Source: Massilia atriviolacea (GTDB lineage Bacteria; Pseudomonadota; Gammaproteobacteria; Burkholderiales; Burkholderiaceae_D). Taken from it: a DNA stretch of 64,000 nt. The notes beneath the pieces were generated by a model, which saw only the letters and a list, made by a program, of their open reading frames with translations, was not told the origin of the DNA and ran no database searches. Positions 36,030 to 42,809 of the stretch are shown piece by piece (position 1 is the stretch's first letter; each line of letters starts with the position of its first letter). Both the position numbers and the translations under genes were made by a program. The stretch lies in NCBI RefSeq assembly GCF_003953935.1, contig NZ_RXLQ01000011.1, positions 1-64,000 on the forward strand, given 5' to 3'.

Positions 36030-36541
36030 GTGTCCACTTCGGTGTCAGGTCTGACAATCGGACACAAACTGATCTGTGTCCACTTGGGTGCCAGGTCTGA
36101 CAATCGGACACGAGCTGATCCGCAAAGACACGAAAGCAACTATTTAAGGCTGAGACCGTGTCCACTTCGGTGTCAGGTCTGACAATCGGACACAAACTGA
36201 TCTGTGTCCACTTGGGTGCCAGGTCTGACAATCGGACACGAGCTGATCCGCAAAGACACGAAAGCAACTATTTAAGGCTGAGACCGTGTCCACTTCGGTG
36301 TCAGGTCTGACAATCGGACACAAACTGATCTGTGTCCACTTGGGTGCCAGGTCTGACAATCGGACACGAGCTGATCCGCAAAGACACGAAAGCAACTATT
36401 TAAGGCTGAGACCGTGTCCACTTCGGTGTCAGGTCTGACAATCGGACACAAACTGATCTGTGTCCACTTGGGTGCCAGGTCTGACAATCGGACACGAGCT
36501 GATCCGCAAAGACACGAAAGCAACTATTTAAGGCTGAGACC
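36030..36541. repeat. Four identical 128-bp tandem units
   Basis: Units start at 36030, 36158, 36286 and 36414 and read as identical. Each is box A (36 bp, ACTTCGGTGTC variant), a 10-bp spacer AAACTGATCT, box B (36 bp, ACTTGGGTGCC variant), a 10-bp spacer GAGCTGATCC and the 36-bp linker. A truncated unit precedes them (35933-36029) and a one-box unit follows (36542-36639). Complete identity implies recent expansion or ongoing homogenisation. Confidence 0.96.
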
Positions 36542-36639
36542 GTGTCCACTTCGGTGTCTGTCCACTTCGGTGTCAGGTCTGACAATCGGACACAAACTGA
36601 TCTGCAAAGACACGAAAACAACTATTTAAGGCTGAGACC

Positions 36640-36870
36640 GTGTCCGATTGTCAGACCTGGCACCGGGGTGGACAATTTAAGGCTGAGACCGTGTCCGATT
36701 GCCAGACCTGGCACCGGGGTGGACAAAGACTCGAAAACAACTATTTACGGCTGAGACCGTGTCCGATTGTCAGACCTGGCACCGGGGTGGACAGGGGTGG
36801 ACAAAGACACGAAAACAACTATTTAAGGCTGAGACCGTGTCCGATTGTCAGACCTGGCACCGGGGTGGAC
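36640..36870. repeat. Four reverse-oriented boxes with forward linkers
   Basis: Boxes at 36640-36673, 36691-36724, 36759-36792 and 36837-36870 are 34-bp reverse complements of the left-hand box type (GTGTCCGATTGTCAGACC ... GGGGTGGAC). The linkers between them (short at 36674-36690, full at 36725-36758 and 36803-36836) keep the same direction as on the left. A 10-bp duplication of the box end lies at 36793-36802. Confidence 0.93.
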
Positions 36871-36970
36871 ACGGGGTGAGCCGATCGGACTGGGGCCGCT
36901 GCGCTGTTTGCACCCCCGCCTGTCATCGTCCTGTCACGTGCGCGGGCTAGTATCGGAACGTATCACCCTC

Positions 36971-37921
36971 ATGCAAGGCTTCGGCCTTCCGCCCATGCTC
37001 CGTTCACATCGCACTCCGCTCGTCCTGGCCCTGCTGGCCTTTCTCGCCTGCTGCTTTTTATATGCGTTCGCCGGCGTGCCGAAGCCGCCGGCCGAGTGGA
37101 AGTGGATCGATATCGCCAGCGAGGCGAGCATCGCGCTGATGGCCGGCGTGTGGTTCGTGCTGGTCTTGAGCTCGCGCCCGCCCGGCCGCGTGACGGCGCT
37201 GCTGGCCGCCGGCCTGGCCGGCCTGATGCTGGGCGCCTGCGCCGACTGCCTCGATGAATTCTTCAGCGTGCCCAAAGGCCAGCTATGGAACCATGTGATC
37301 GAGAGCGGCCTGAGCCTGGCCGGCATGGCCGCCCTCACCTGCGGCCTGCTCGACTGGCGCCGCGAGCAGTTCATGCTCAACGAGCACCTGCACAAGCGCG
37401 AGCGCCTGTTCCGCGACCACCGCTCCTTCGATCCGCTCACGCAGGTGGGCGACGCCGACTACCTGCGCGCGCAGCTGCGCATCGAGCACGAACGCGGCAC
37501 CGGCCCGGCATGCTGCCTGCTGATGGTCGATATCGACAGCTTCCACCTGATTAACCGCAGCCACGGCCAGCGCGAAGGCGACCGCCTGCTGCAGGCGGTC
37601 ACCCATACCCTGCTCCTGAACCTGCGCCGCACCGACCTGCTGTGCCGCTACGCGGGCGACCGCTTCGCGATCCTGCTGCCGGCCACCGACGGCGATACCG
37701 CGCGCGCGCTGGCCGAGCAGTTGCGGCGCGCCGTGGCGACCCTGCGCCACCACACCAACGGCAGCGGAGAAGCGCTGCAGGTGACGGTGCGCTACGCGGT
37801 GCGCCATGTGGATATCGAGCCGCGCCAGCTGCTCAAGGAAATCAACCGCGCGCTGGAACGGCGCATGCCGCAGCCGCCAGCGGCGACGGAGGATGCCAGC
37901 AGCTTCGCCGCGCCCGCGTGA
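36971..37921 (+). CDS. Membrane protein with degenerate GGDEF domain
   Basis: About 316 residues. Four hydrophobic helices fill the first ~130 (TPLVLALLAFLACCFLYAFAG is the first), then a linker and a GGDEF-type domain. The signature reads AGDRF instead of GGDEF, the substrate region reads INRSHGQREGD instead of INDxxGHxxGD, and the DxLTGLxNR motif reads DPLTQVGDADYL. Cyclase activity is therefore unlikely. It may be a GTP or cyclic-di-GMP sensor or an inactive relic. The start is either ATG 36971 or ATG 36995; upstream in-frame codons lie in the repeat array. The 3' end overlaps or abuts the AraC gene. Confidence 0.78.
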   Translation: MQGFGLPPMLRSHRTPLVLALLAFLACCFLYAFAGVPKPPAEWKWIDIASEASIALMAGVWFVLVLSSRPPGRVTALLAAGLAGLMLGACADCLDEFFSVPKGQLWNHVIESGLSLAGMAALTCGLLDWRREQFMLNEHLHKRERLFRDHRSFDPLTQVGDADYLRAQLRIEHERGTGPACCLLMVDIDSFHLINRSHGQREGDRLLQAVTHTLLLNLRRTDLLCRYAGDRFAILLPATDGDTARALAEQLRRAVATLRHHTNGSGEALQVTVRYAVRHVDIEPRQLLKEINRALERRMPQPPAATEDASSFAAPA

Positions 37922-38984
37922 GCCGGTCTTGAGCCGCCTTCTGCAAGCGGGCGACGCCTGCATCGTGGCGCAGCACCAGCCGGCGCTGGTGCTCGACTAC
38001 GCGCGTTCGCGCGAGCTGGCGCCGCGCGCGATCCTGGCCGGCACCGGCATGGACGACCTGCAGGCGCCGGACGCGCAGCAAGCCATCAGCCCCGCCGAAT
38101 ATCTGCAGTTGCTGGCGAATGTGGCGGCCGGGCTGAAAAGCCCGGAGACCAGTTTCATGCTGGGCCAGCAGATGCTGCCCGGGCACTTCGGGGCCCTGAG
38201 CCACGCGCTGATGCACGCCCACAGCCTGCGCGAGGCAATCGCCCTGCTGGTGCGCTTCCAGATGCAGCTGTGCCCTTTGCTGTCGCCGCGCCTGCGCGAC
38301 GATGGCGCCCTGGCGGTGCTGTACTGGACCGACAGTTTCGGCGCCGGCCAGCAGCGCGGCTTCCTGGTGGAGATGCACATGACGGCCATGACGGCCATGT
38401 GCCGCTGGCTGAGCGGGGAGCGCCTGCCGTGGCGCTACTGCTTCAACCGCACCCCGCCGCGCTACACCGAACAGCACGAGGTGCACCTGGGCGAGCAGCT
38501 GCGCTTTCACTGCCACCTCGACGCCATGCTGATCGACGCGGCCTGGCTCGACCGCCCCTGGCCGCGCGCCAACGCGATGGCGGCGGCGGTGGCGCGGCGC
38601 AGCGTCGATGCGGCGCACGCCGGCGGCCAGCGCAGCATCCTGTGCGCCCTCTACGATTACCTGCTCGCGCATATCCGCAGCGCGCCCACGCTGGAACAGT
38701 GCGCGCTCAAGTTCGGGGTCAGCCCGGCCACCCTGAAACGCCACCTGGCGCGCCACGGCAGCCACTTCCAGGCCGAACTCGACCAGGTGCGCGCCCATGT
38801 CGCCCTGCACCTGTTCCACGGCGGGCGCCACGACAACGATGCGGTGGCGCGCCATCTCGGATTCCATGACGCAAATAATTTCCGTAGATCATTTAAACGC
38901 TGGACCGGCATGACGCCCATGCTGTTAAGACAGAGCCTGGACGCTTATCGCTTGCAATCGGGAGACACATCGGCCATAATCTAA
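37893..38984 (+). CDS. AraC-family transcriptional regulator with Arabinose_bd-type N-terminus
   Basis: Up to 363 residues. The N-terminal ~210 residues resemble the ligand domain of OruR/ArgR-like AraC regulators (SPAEYLQLLANVAAGLKSPETSFMLG, ALSHALMHAHSLREAIALLVRF). The C-terminal double HTH is complete (LEQCALKFGVSPATLKRHLARHG, DNDAVARHLGFHDANNFRRSFKRWTGMTP). The start is unsure: ATG 37893 overlaps the upstream gene by 29 bases and has GGAGG directly against it, while TTG 37929 lies just after the upstream stop. The gene ends inside the Fur box of hemP. The effector is unknown; lipid-like or amino-acid ligands occur in the family. Confidence 0.85.
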   Translation: MPAASPRPREPVLSRLLQAGDACIVAQHQPALVLDYARSRELAPRAILAGTGMDDLQAPDAQQAISPAEYLQLLANVAAGLKSPETSFMLGQQMLPGHFGALSHALMHAHSLREAIALLVRFQMQLCPLLSPRLRDDGALAVLYWTDSFGAGQQRGFLVEMHMTAMTAMCRWLSGERLPWRYCFNRTPPRYTEQHEVHLGEQLRFHCHLDAMLIDAAWLDRPWPRANAMAAAVARRSVDAAHAGGQRSILCALYDYLLAHIRSAPTLEQCALKFGVSPATLKRHLARHGSHFQAELDQVRAHVALHLFHGGRHDNDAVARHLGFHDANNFRRSFKRWTGMTPMLLRQSLDAYRLQSGDTSAII

Positions 38985-39002
38985 ATGAGAATTGTTCTCA
39001 TT
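38984..39002. promoter_or_regulatory. Fur box upstream of hemP
   Basis: The 19-mer AATGAGAATTGTTCTCATT is an inverted repeat (AATGAGAA / TTCTCATT) very close to the Fur consensus. It lies 15 bases before the hemP ATG and overlaps the stop codon of the AraC gene. It predicts iron repression of hemP. Confidence 0.88.
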
Positions 39003-39017
39003 CACTGAAAGGCAGCG

Positions 39018-39194
39018 ATGAATACTACCCAACAACCCGTGCGCGCGATCCCGGCGCCAGCCGCACCTGCGCTTCCGCTGCGCGTCAACAGCCAGGAACT
39101 GCTGCGCCAGGGCAAGTCGATCCAGATCGAACACGACGGCAAAATCTACGAACTGCGGGTCACCCGGCTGGGCAAATTGATCCTGACCGCCTGA
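39018..39194 (+). CDS. hemP: Hemin uptake protein HemP
   Basis: A 58-residue protein. The conserved HemP core is present in the C-terminal half: VNSQELLRQGKSIQIEHDG followed by YELRVTRLGKLILTA. HemP proteins are small Fur-regulated proteins that help haem uptake, and in some Burkholderiales act as activators of the haem receptor gene. AAAGG lies before the ATG and a Fur box immediately upstream. No haem receptor or hemin ABC genes are in the window, so HemP must serve a distant locus. The next small gene probably shares its transcript. Confidence 0.88.
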   Translation: MNTTQQPVRAIPAPAAPALPLRVNSQELLRQGKSIQIEHDGKIYELRVTRLGKLILTA

Positions 39195-39264
39195 ACCACC
39201 AACCCCCAGCCAGCCAGCGTTGCACCCGCGAGCCAGCCCCCCTTTTTTCGACAGGAGCAACGCA

Positions 39265-39591
39265 ATGGCTATCGCTATCGACATGGCAGGACCCGCAGTT
39301 ACCGCACCGGCCGGCGCGCCGCCCCAGCCCGAACTGCTGGTCTCGGCCGCGCTGCACCTGATGTCCCATTACAGTGCGAATGCCGCCCAGGCCGGGCCGT
39401 GCCTGAAGCTGGCCTCGGTCATCGAGCGCCACCTGAAGGCGCTGGCCAGCCATGGCGACCTCAATCCTGTGCTGCGCGCGACCTGCCAGCAATTGTCGGA
39501 GCAGTGGGCGGCGGTGGTCGACCAGGCGCTTCCGCGCCCGGCGCGCCCGACCCTGTTCAAGCGCTTCGTGGGCGGCGCGCGCCAGCACTAG
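39265..39591 (+). CDS. Small hypothetical protein downstream of hemP
   Basis: A 108-residue protein with a good AGGAG ribosome site 7 bases before the ATG. I do not recognise its family. After a Pro/Ala-rich N-terminus it is mainly helical (LLVSAALHLMSHYSANAAQAG, LASVIERHLKALASHGDLNPVL) with a basic C-terminus (PTLFKRFVGGARQH). There is no signal peptide or membrane segment. It starts 70 bases after hemP with no terminator visible between, so it is probably iron-regulated through the same Fur box. Its stop shares the CTAG of the convergent GH13 gene. Confidence 0.7.
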   Translation: MAIAIDMAGPAVTAPAGAPPQPELLVSAALHLMSHYSANAAQAGPCLKLASVIERHLKALASHGDLNPVLRATCQQLSEQWAAVVDQALPRPARPTLFKRFVGGARQH

Positions 39592-41231
39592 GCTGCGATC
39601 AGGTAGCCGAAGCCGCACAGGTCGCCGGCGTCGGCATGGTCGGCCGCCAGGATGGTCAAGCCGTCCAGCGCGGCCGGCGGCACGCCGCCTTGCGCCGTCA
39701 GGCTGACCACCACCAGCACGCGCTGGGCGGCGGTGCTGCGCCAGTACGCCAGCACGCCGGGCGAGCCGGTATCGACAAAGTCGAGCGTGCCCTCGCGCAG
39801 GGCGGGACAGGCGGCGCGCAGCGCGATCAAACGCCGGTAATGACCGGCGGTGTAGGCGTCGTAGCCGTTCCAGTCGAGCGAAAAATCGTCGAACAGCGAC
39901 GTCCAGCCGCGCCAGCGCGGCTCGCAGAATTCCTGTCCCATCATGATGTGCGGCACGCCGTCCATGGTCAGCAGCACGGCGGCGGCGGCGATGTGCAGCG
40001 ACGGGCAACGGTAGGGTTGCGCGACGAAGAAGGCCAGCGCGCGGCCCTGCTCTTTTTCTTCCAGCCAGCGCAGGCGCAAGGCCCCGCGCGGGAAGGTGTA
40101 GGTCGACTCTTCCCACAGCGCGTGCAGGTCGGCCACCGTGGCGCGGCCGGCGGCGATGCCGTCGATGGTCTCGCGCAGGCTGCCGTCGTGCGTCAGGTCG
40201 CAGGCGGCCAGGTGATGCAGTTCGTCGCACGAGTGGGCGATCAGCGCCAGGCCGGGGCGCACCGGCAGCAGCGCGGCGCGGATCTGCTCCAGGAAGTCGC
40301 GCGGGGTGATATCGGCATCGTCGAAGCGCAGGCCGTCGAAGCAAAAGCGCTTGATCCACTGTTGCATGGCCGCGATCAGCCAGGCGCGCAAGTCGCTGTG
40401 GCCGAAATCGAAACCCGCAAAGCTGTCGCGGCCCGGCACCGCATACATGATCTGCCCATCGGCATCGCGCGTGAACCAGTCCGGGTGGTCGGCCGTGAGC
40501 ACATTGTCGCAACTGGCGCGGTTCAGGGTCCAGTCGTAGATCACGCGCATGCCGCGCTGCTGCATGTCGGCGATCAGCGCGCACAGATCGTGCGCTTCGC
40601 CCAGCGCCGGGTCGATGGCGGTAAAGTCGCGCACCGCGTAAGGATCGCCCAGGGCGCCGCTGCGGCGCAGCAGCCCGACCGGATGGACCGGCATCATCCA
40701 GACCGTGTTTACGCCGAGGTCCTGCAGGTAAGCCAGGCGCGCGCGCATGCCCTTGAACGTGCCGCCGAACGCGCGCACCGACAGCTGGTAGACGACGGCA
40801 TCGTTCAGCCATGCCGGGCTGGCCACGGCCGCGCACTCGCGATACAGCGTGCCGGGCGCCGCGCGCGAGGCCGCGCCGTCGCGCACGAACACCTCGCCCG
40901 CGTCGTACACCGTAAAGCAGGAGTTACCCTGCCCGTCTTCCGAGATCCAGCCATTGGCCGGATCGGCGATCCAGTCGACGCCGTCGATCACGTACTTGTA
41001 ATGATGTCGTCCCGGCGCGACCGGCAAGTCCAGCTGCCAGGTGAGCGGGCCGACACGCGCCAGCGGCGCCGCCTGACCCGACCAGCTGTTGAAGGTGCCG
41101 GCCAGCGCCACCGAGCTTGTGCCGGGCGCGCCGTTGTAGGTAAAGCGCACGCCGTGGGCACCGCGGTGCGGCAGCAGCGACGAGCGGGTGCGGGTGGGGG
41201 TGCGTCTGGGGGTGCGGACGGGTGCGATCAT
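39588..41231 (-). CDS. CBM48-GH13 alpha-amylase-family protein, catalytic residues apparently lost
   Basis: A 547-residue cytoplasmic protein. An N-terminal glycogen-binding-like CBM48 domain (about 27-108: VALAGTFNSWSG, HHYKYVIDGVDWIADP) precedes a GH13 barrel (VVYQLSVRAFGGTFKGM, NTVWMMPVHPVG). The nucleophile region is kept (GLRFDDAD, Asp304). The acid/base Glu position aligns to His333 in LIAHSCDE. The NHD motif of the third carboxylate reads AQPYR (about 404-408), and region I reads DWTLNR with Arg for His. By eye, two of three catalytic carboxylates are gone, so hydrolysis is doubtful and a binding or regulatory role is possible. The start at 41231 was chosen over one 30 bases upstream. 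A LacI gene and operator lie divergently. Confidence 0.82.
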   Translation of the reverse strand: MIAPVRTPRRTPTRTRSSLLPHRGAHGVRFTYNGAPGTSSVALAGTFNSWSGQAAPLARVGPLTWQLDLPVAPGRHHYKYVIDGVDWIADPANGWISEDGQGNSCFTVYDAGEVFVRDGAASRAAPGTLYRECAAVASPAWLNDAVVYQLSVRAFGGTFKGMRARLAYLQDLGVNTVWMMPVHPVGLLRRSGALGDPYAVRDFTAIDPALGEAHDLCALIADMQQRGMRVIYDWTLNRASCDNVLTADHPDWFTRDADGQIMYAVPGRDSFAGFDFGHSDLRAWLIAAMQQWIKRFCFDGLRFDDADITPRDFLEQIRAALLPVRPGLALIAHSCDELHHLAACDLTHDGSLRETIDGIAAGRATVADLHALWEESTYTFPRGALRLRWLEEKEQGRALAFFVAQPYRCPSLHIAAAAVLLTMDGVPHIMMGQEFCEPRWRGWTSLFDDFSLDWNGYDAYTAGHYRRLIALRAACPALREGTLDFVDTGSPGVLAYWRSTAAQRVLVVVSLTAQGGVPPAALDGLTILAADHADAGDLCGFGYLIAA

Positions 41232-41286
41232 GGCCGGTATTCTACCGCGCCGGGGCTGCACCGGCCGTCGATCCAGCCGGCGTGCA

Positions 41287-41300
41287 TGAAAACGTTTTCA
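41287..41300. promoter_or_regulatory. LacI-family operator between the GH13-like gene and its regulator
   Basis: The 14-bp perfect palindrome TGAAAACGTTTTCA with central CG is a textbook LacI/GalR operator. It lies 55 bases before the GH13-like start and 107 bases before the LacI gene, so it could control both divergent genes. Confidence 0.82.
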
Positions 41301-41407
41301 AAGGTCGGCAAGCTGTGTACACTACGGGCGGCTGTTTATTTCGTGGGTCGTTCCAGTTATGGTAATCTCGCGGTGACAGCCGTTCCGCACCCTACCAGGA
41401 CCATCCC

Positions 41408-42427
41408 TTGACCGACCACGACAACGCTGCCCCACCCTCCACATTGATCGATGTCGCGCGTCACGCCGGCGTCTCGCCGAGCACCGTATCGCGCATCCTC
41501 AACGGCACCGCCAAAGTCTCCGACGACAAGCGTGCCGCCGTGATGGCCGCGATCGAGAAGATGCACTTCGCCCCGAACCAGATGGCGCAAGGCCTCAAGA
41601 AGGGGCGTTCGATGACCATCGGGATCGTGGTGCAGGACATTTCGAGCCCCTTCTTCGACGAGACCCTGCGCGGCGTCGACGATGGCTTGAAGGGCACCGG
41701 TTACGCCTCGGTGATCGTCTCCGGCCACTGGAACGCGGTGGAAGAAACGGAGCGCATCCGCCTTCTGCTGGCGCGCAAGGTCGACGGCATCATCCTGCTG
41801 TCGGGCCATCTGGAAGACGACACCATCCTGCAGTTCGCGAACCACCGCCCGATCGTCTCCACCGGGCGCGATCTGCGCACCAGAAGCGCGCTCGGTTTCA
41901 AGCTCGATAACGAAAACGGCGCCTTCATGGCGGTGCGCCACCTGGTCGAACTGGGCCACCGCCGCATCGCCTTCGTCACCGGGCCGTCGCATCACCGCGA
42001 CGCCGACGAACGCCTGGTCGGCTACAAGCGCGCGCTGGCCGAATCGGACCTGGAGTATGACGAGAAACTGGTGGTCGGCGGCGACTTCCACGAGTCCGGC
42101 GGCCTGCTGGCGGTGAACCACCTGTTCGAGACCAACCAGCAGTTCACGGCGGTGTTCGCGGCGAATGACCTGAGCGCGTACGGGGTGCGCTTGTGCCTGT
42201 ACCGCAAGGGCATCCGGGTGCCGGACGATATTTCCCTGGTCGGCTTCGACGATTTGCCGGGGTCCTCGTACACCACGCCGCCGCTGACCACCATCCGCCA
42301 GCCCTTGTACGACATGGGCCGCATCGCCACCAATGCCCTGCTGGCATTGATCAACGGCGAACCGGTGATGGCGCAGATCCCGCCGCTCGAACTGGTGGTG
42401 CGCGAAACCACGCGCCGGGTGCGTTAA
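41408..42427 (+). CDS. LacI-family transcriptional regulator
   Basis: A 339-residue regulator. The N-terminal HTH and hinge are typical (TLIDVARHAGVSPSTVSRILNGTAKVS, FAPNQMAQGLKKGRS), followed by a periplasmic-binding-like sensor domain (TIGIVVQDISSPFFDETLRGV to VPDDISLVGFDDLPGSSYTTPPLTTI). The only start that keeps the whole HTH is TTG at 41408, with a weak AGGA upstream. It probably represses the divergent GH13-like gene through the TGAAAACGTTTTCA site and responds to a sugar or sugar phosphate. It converges with cbiX after 10 bases. Confidence 0.93.
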   Translation: MTDHDNAAPPSTLIDVARHAGVSPSTVSRILNGTAKVSDDKRAAVMAAIEKMHFAPNQMAQGLKKGRSMTIGIVVQDISSPFFDETLRGVDDGLKGTGYASVIVSGHWNAVEETERIRLLLARKVDGIILLSGHLEDDTILQFANHRPIVSTGRDLRTRSALGFKLDNENGAFMAVRHLVELGHRRIAFVTGPSHHRDADERLVGYKRALAESDLEYDEKLVVGGDFHESGGLLAVNHLFETNQQFTAVFAANDLSAYGVRLCLYRKGIRVPDDISLVGFDDLPGSSYTTPPLTTIRQPLYDMGRIATNALLALINGEPVMAQIPPLELVVRETTRRVR

Positions 42428-42437
42428 CCCCGCCGGT

Positions 42438-42809
42438 CTACGTCGACAGCTGCGCCACGCAGAAATCGGTCATCGCCGCCAGCACGCTGGCGTCTTCACC
42501 GACCGCGCCGGACACCGTGATGGCCATGCCGGGGTGATCGCGCCGCAGTTCCTCGACGATCAGCGGCAGGTCGCGCAGCAGATGCCCGCCCTGCCCCAGG
42601 AATACCGGCACCACCGTCAGCGCGGTCACGCCCTGCGCCGCCAGTTCGGCCACGCGCTCGGGCAGGCGCGGCTCCATCAATTCGAGGAAAGCCAGCGACA
42701 CCGGCACGCCTGGTACGCGGGCCTGGGTCAGCTCGCGCAAGCGCTCGAACGGCGCGGCCCAGGTGGCGGCGCGGGCGCCGTGGGCAAACAGGATCAGGGC
42801 GCGGGTCAT
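42438..42809 (-). CDS. CbiX/SirB-type chelatase, short form
   Basis: A 123-residue single-domain chelatase of the CbiX/SirB family. The N-terminal metal-site His appears in ALILFAHGARAATWAAP, and VVPVFLGQGGHLLRDLPLIVEEL carries the second conserved His. Short CbiX proteins insert Co or Fe into sirohydrochlorin. With CobA at 30225-30992 it could supply siroheme for the sulfite reductase, though a separate precorrin-2 dehydrogenase would still be needed. Its ATG overlaps the lptG stop (ATGA), an odd partner for LPS transport genes. Confidence 0.85.
   Translation of the reverse strand: MTRALILFAHGARAATWAAPFERLRELTQARVPGVPVSLAFLELMEPRLPERVAELAAQGVTALTVVPVFLGQGGHLLRDLPLIVEELRRDHPGMAITVSGAVGEDASVLAAMTDFCVAQLST

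Larger units (their letters stand above)
35933..36870. repeat. Composite repeat array between the TonB receptor and the GGDEF gene
   Basis: This stretch holds no gene. It is built from a ~36-bp box and a 36-bp linker. The box runs from GTGTCC through TGTCAGGTCTGACA to GGACAC. It therefore has an outer 6-bp inverted repeat and an inner near-perfect one (TGTCAG-GT-CTGACA). The linker runs from GCAAAGACACGAAA to AAGGCTGAGACC. On the left the array is a 128-bp tandem repeat. From 36640 the boxes occur reverse-complemented while the linkers keep their direction. Both ends of the tandem part show a 16-bp duplicated fragment of the box. Base composition is clearly more AT-rich than the flanks. Short open frames inside are by-products of the repeats. 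Bases 35797-35932 and 36871-36970 are the two flanks and should carry the promoters of the divergent genes; I see no clear promoter there. Confidence 0.95.

Noticed and set aside
35933-36870. Possible CRISPR array (regular 36-bp repeats)
   Set aside because: The sequences between repeats are themselves repeated and identical, boxes occur in both orientations, and no cas genes are near.
35894-36879. Several overlapping open frames of 70-83 codons on both strands
   Set aside because: They are identical translations of the 128-bp repeat with no ribosome sites; they are products of the repeat, not genes.
41408-41410. Possible 5' truncation of the LacI gene because no ATG is present
   Set aside because: A TTG start leaves the complete helix-turn-helix in place, so the gene is intact.
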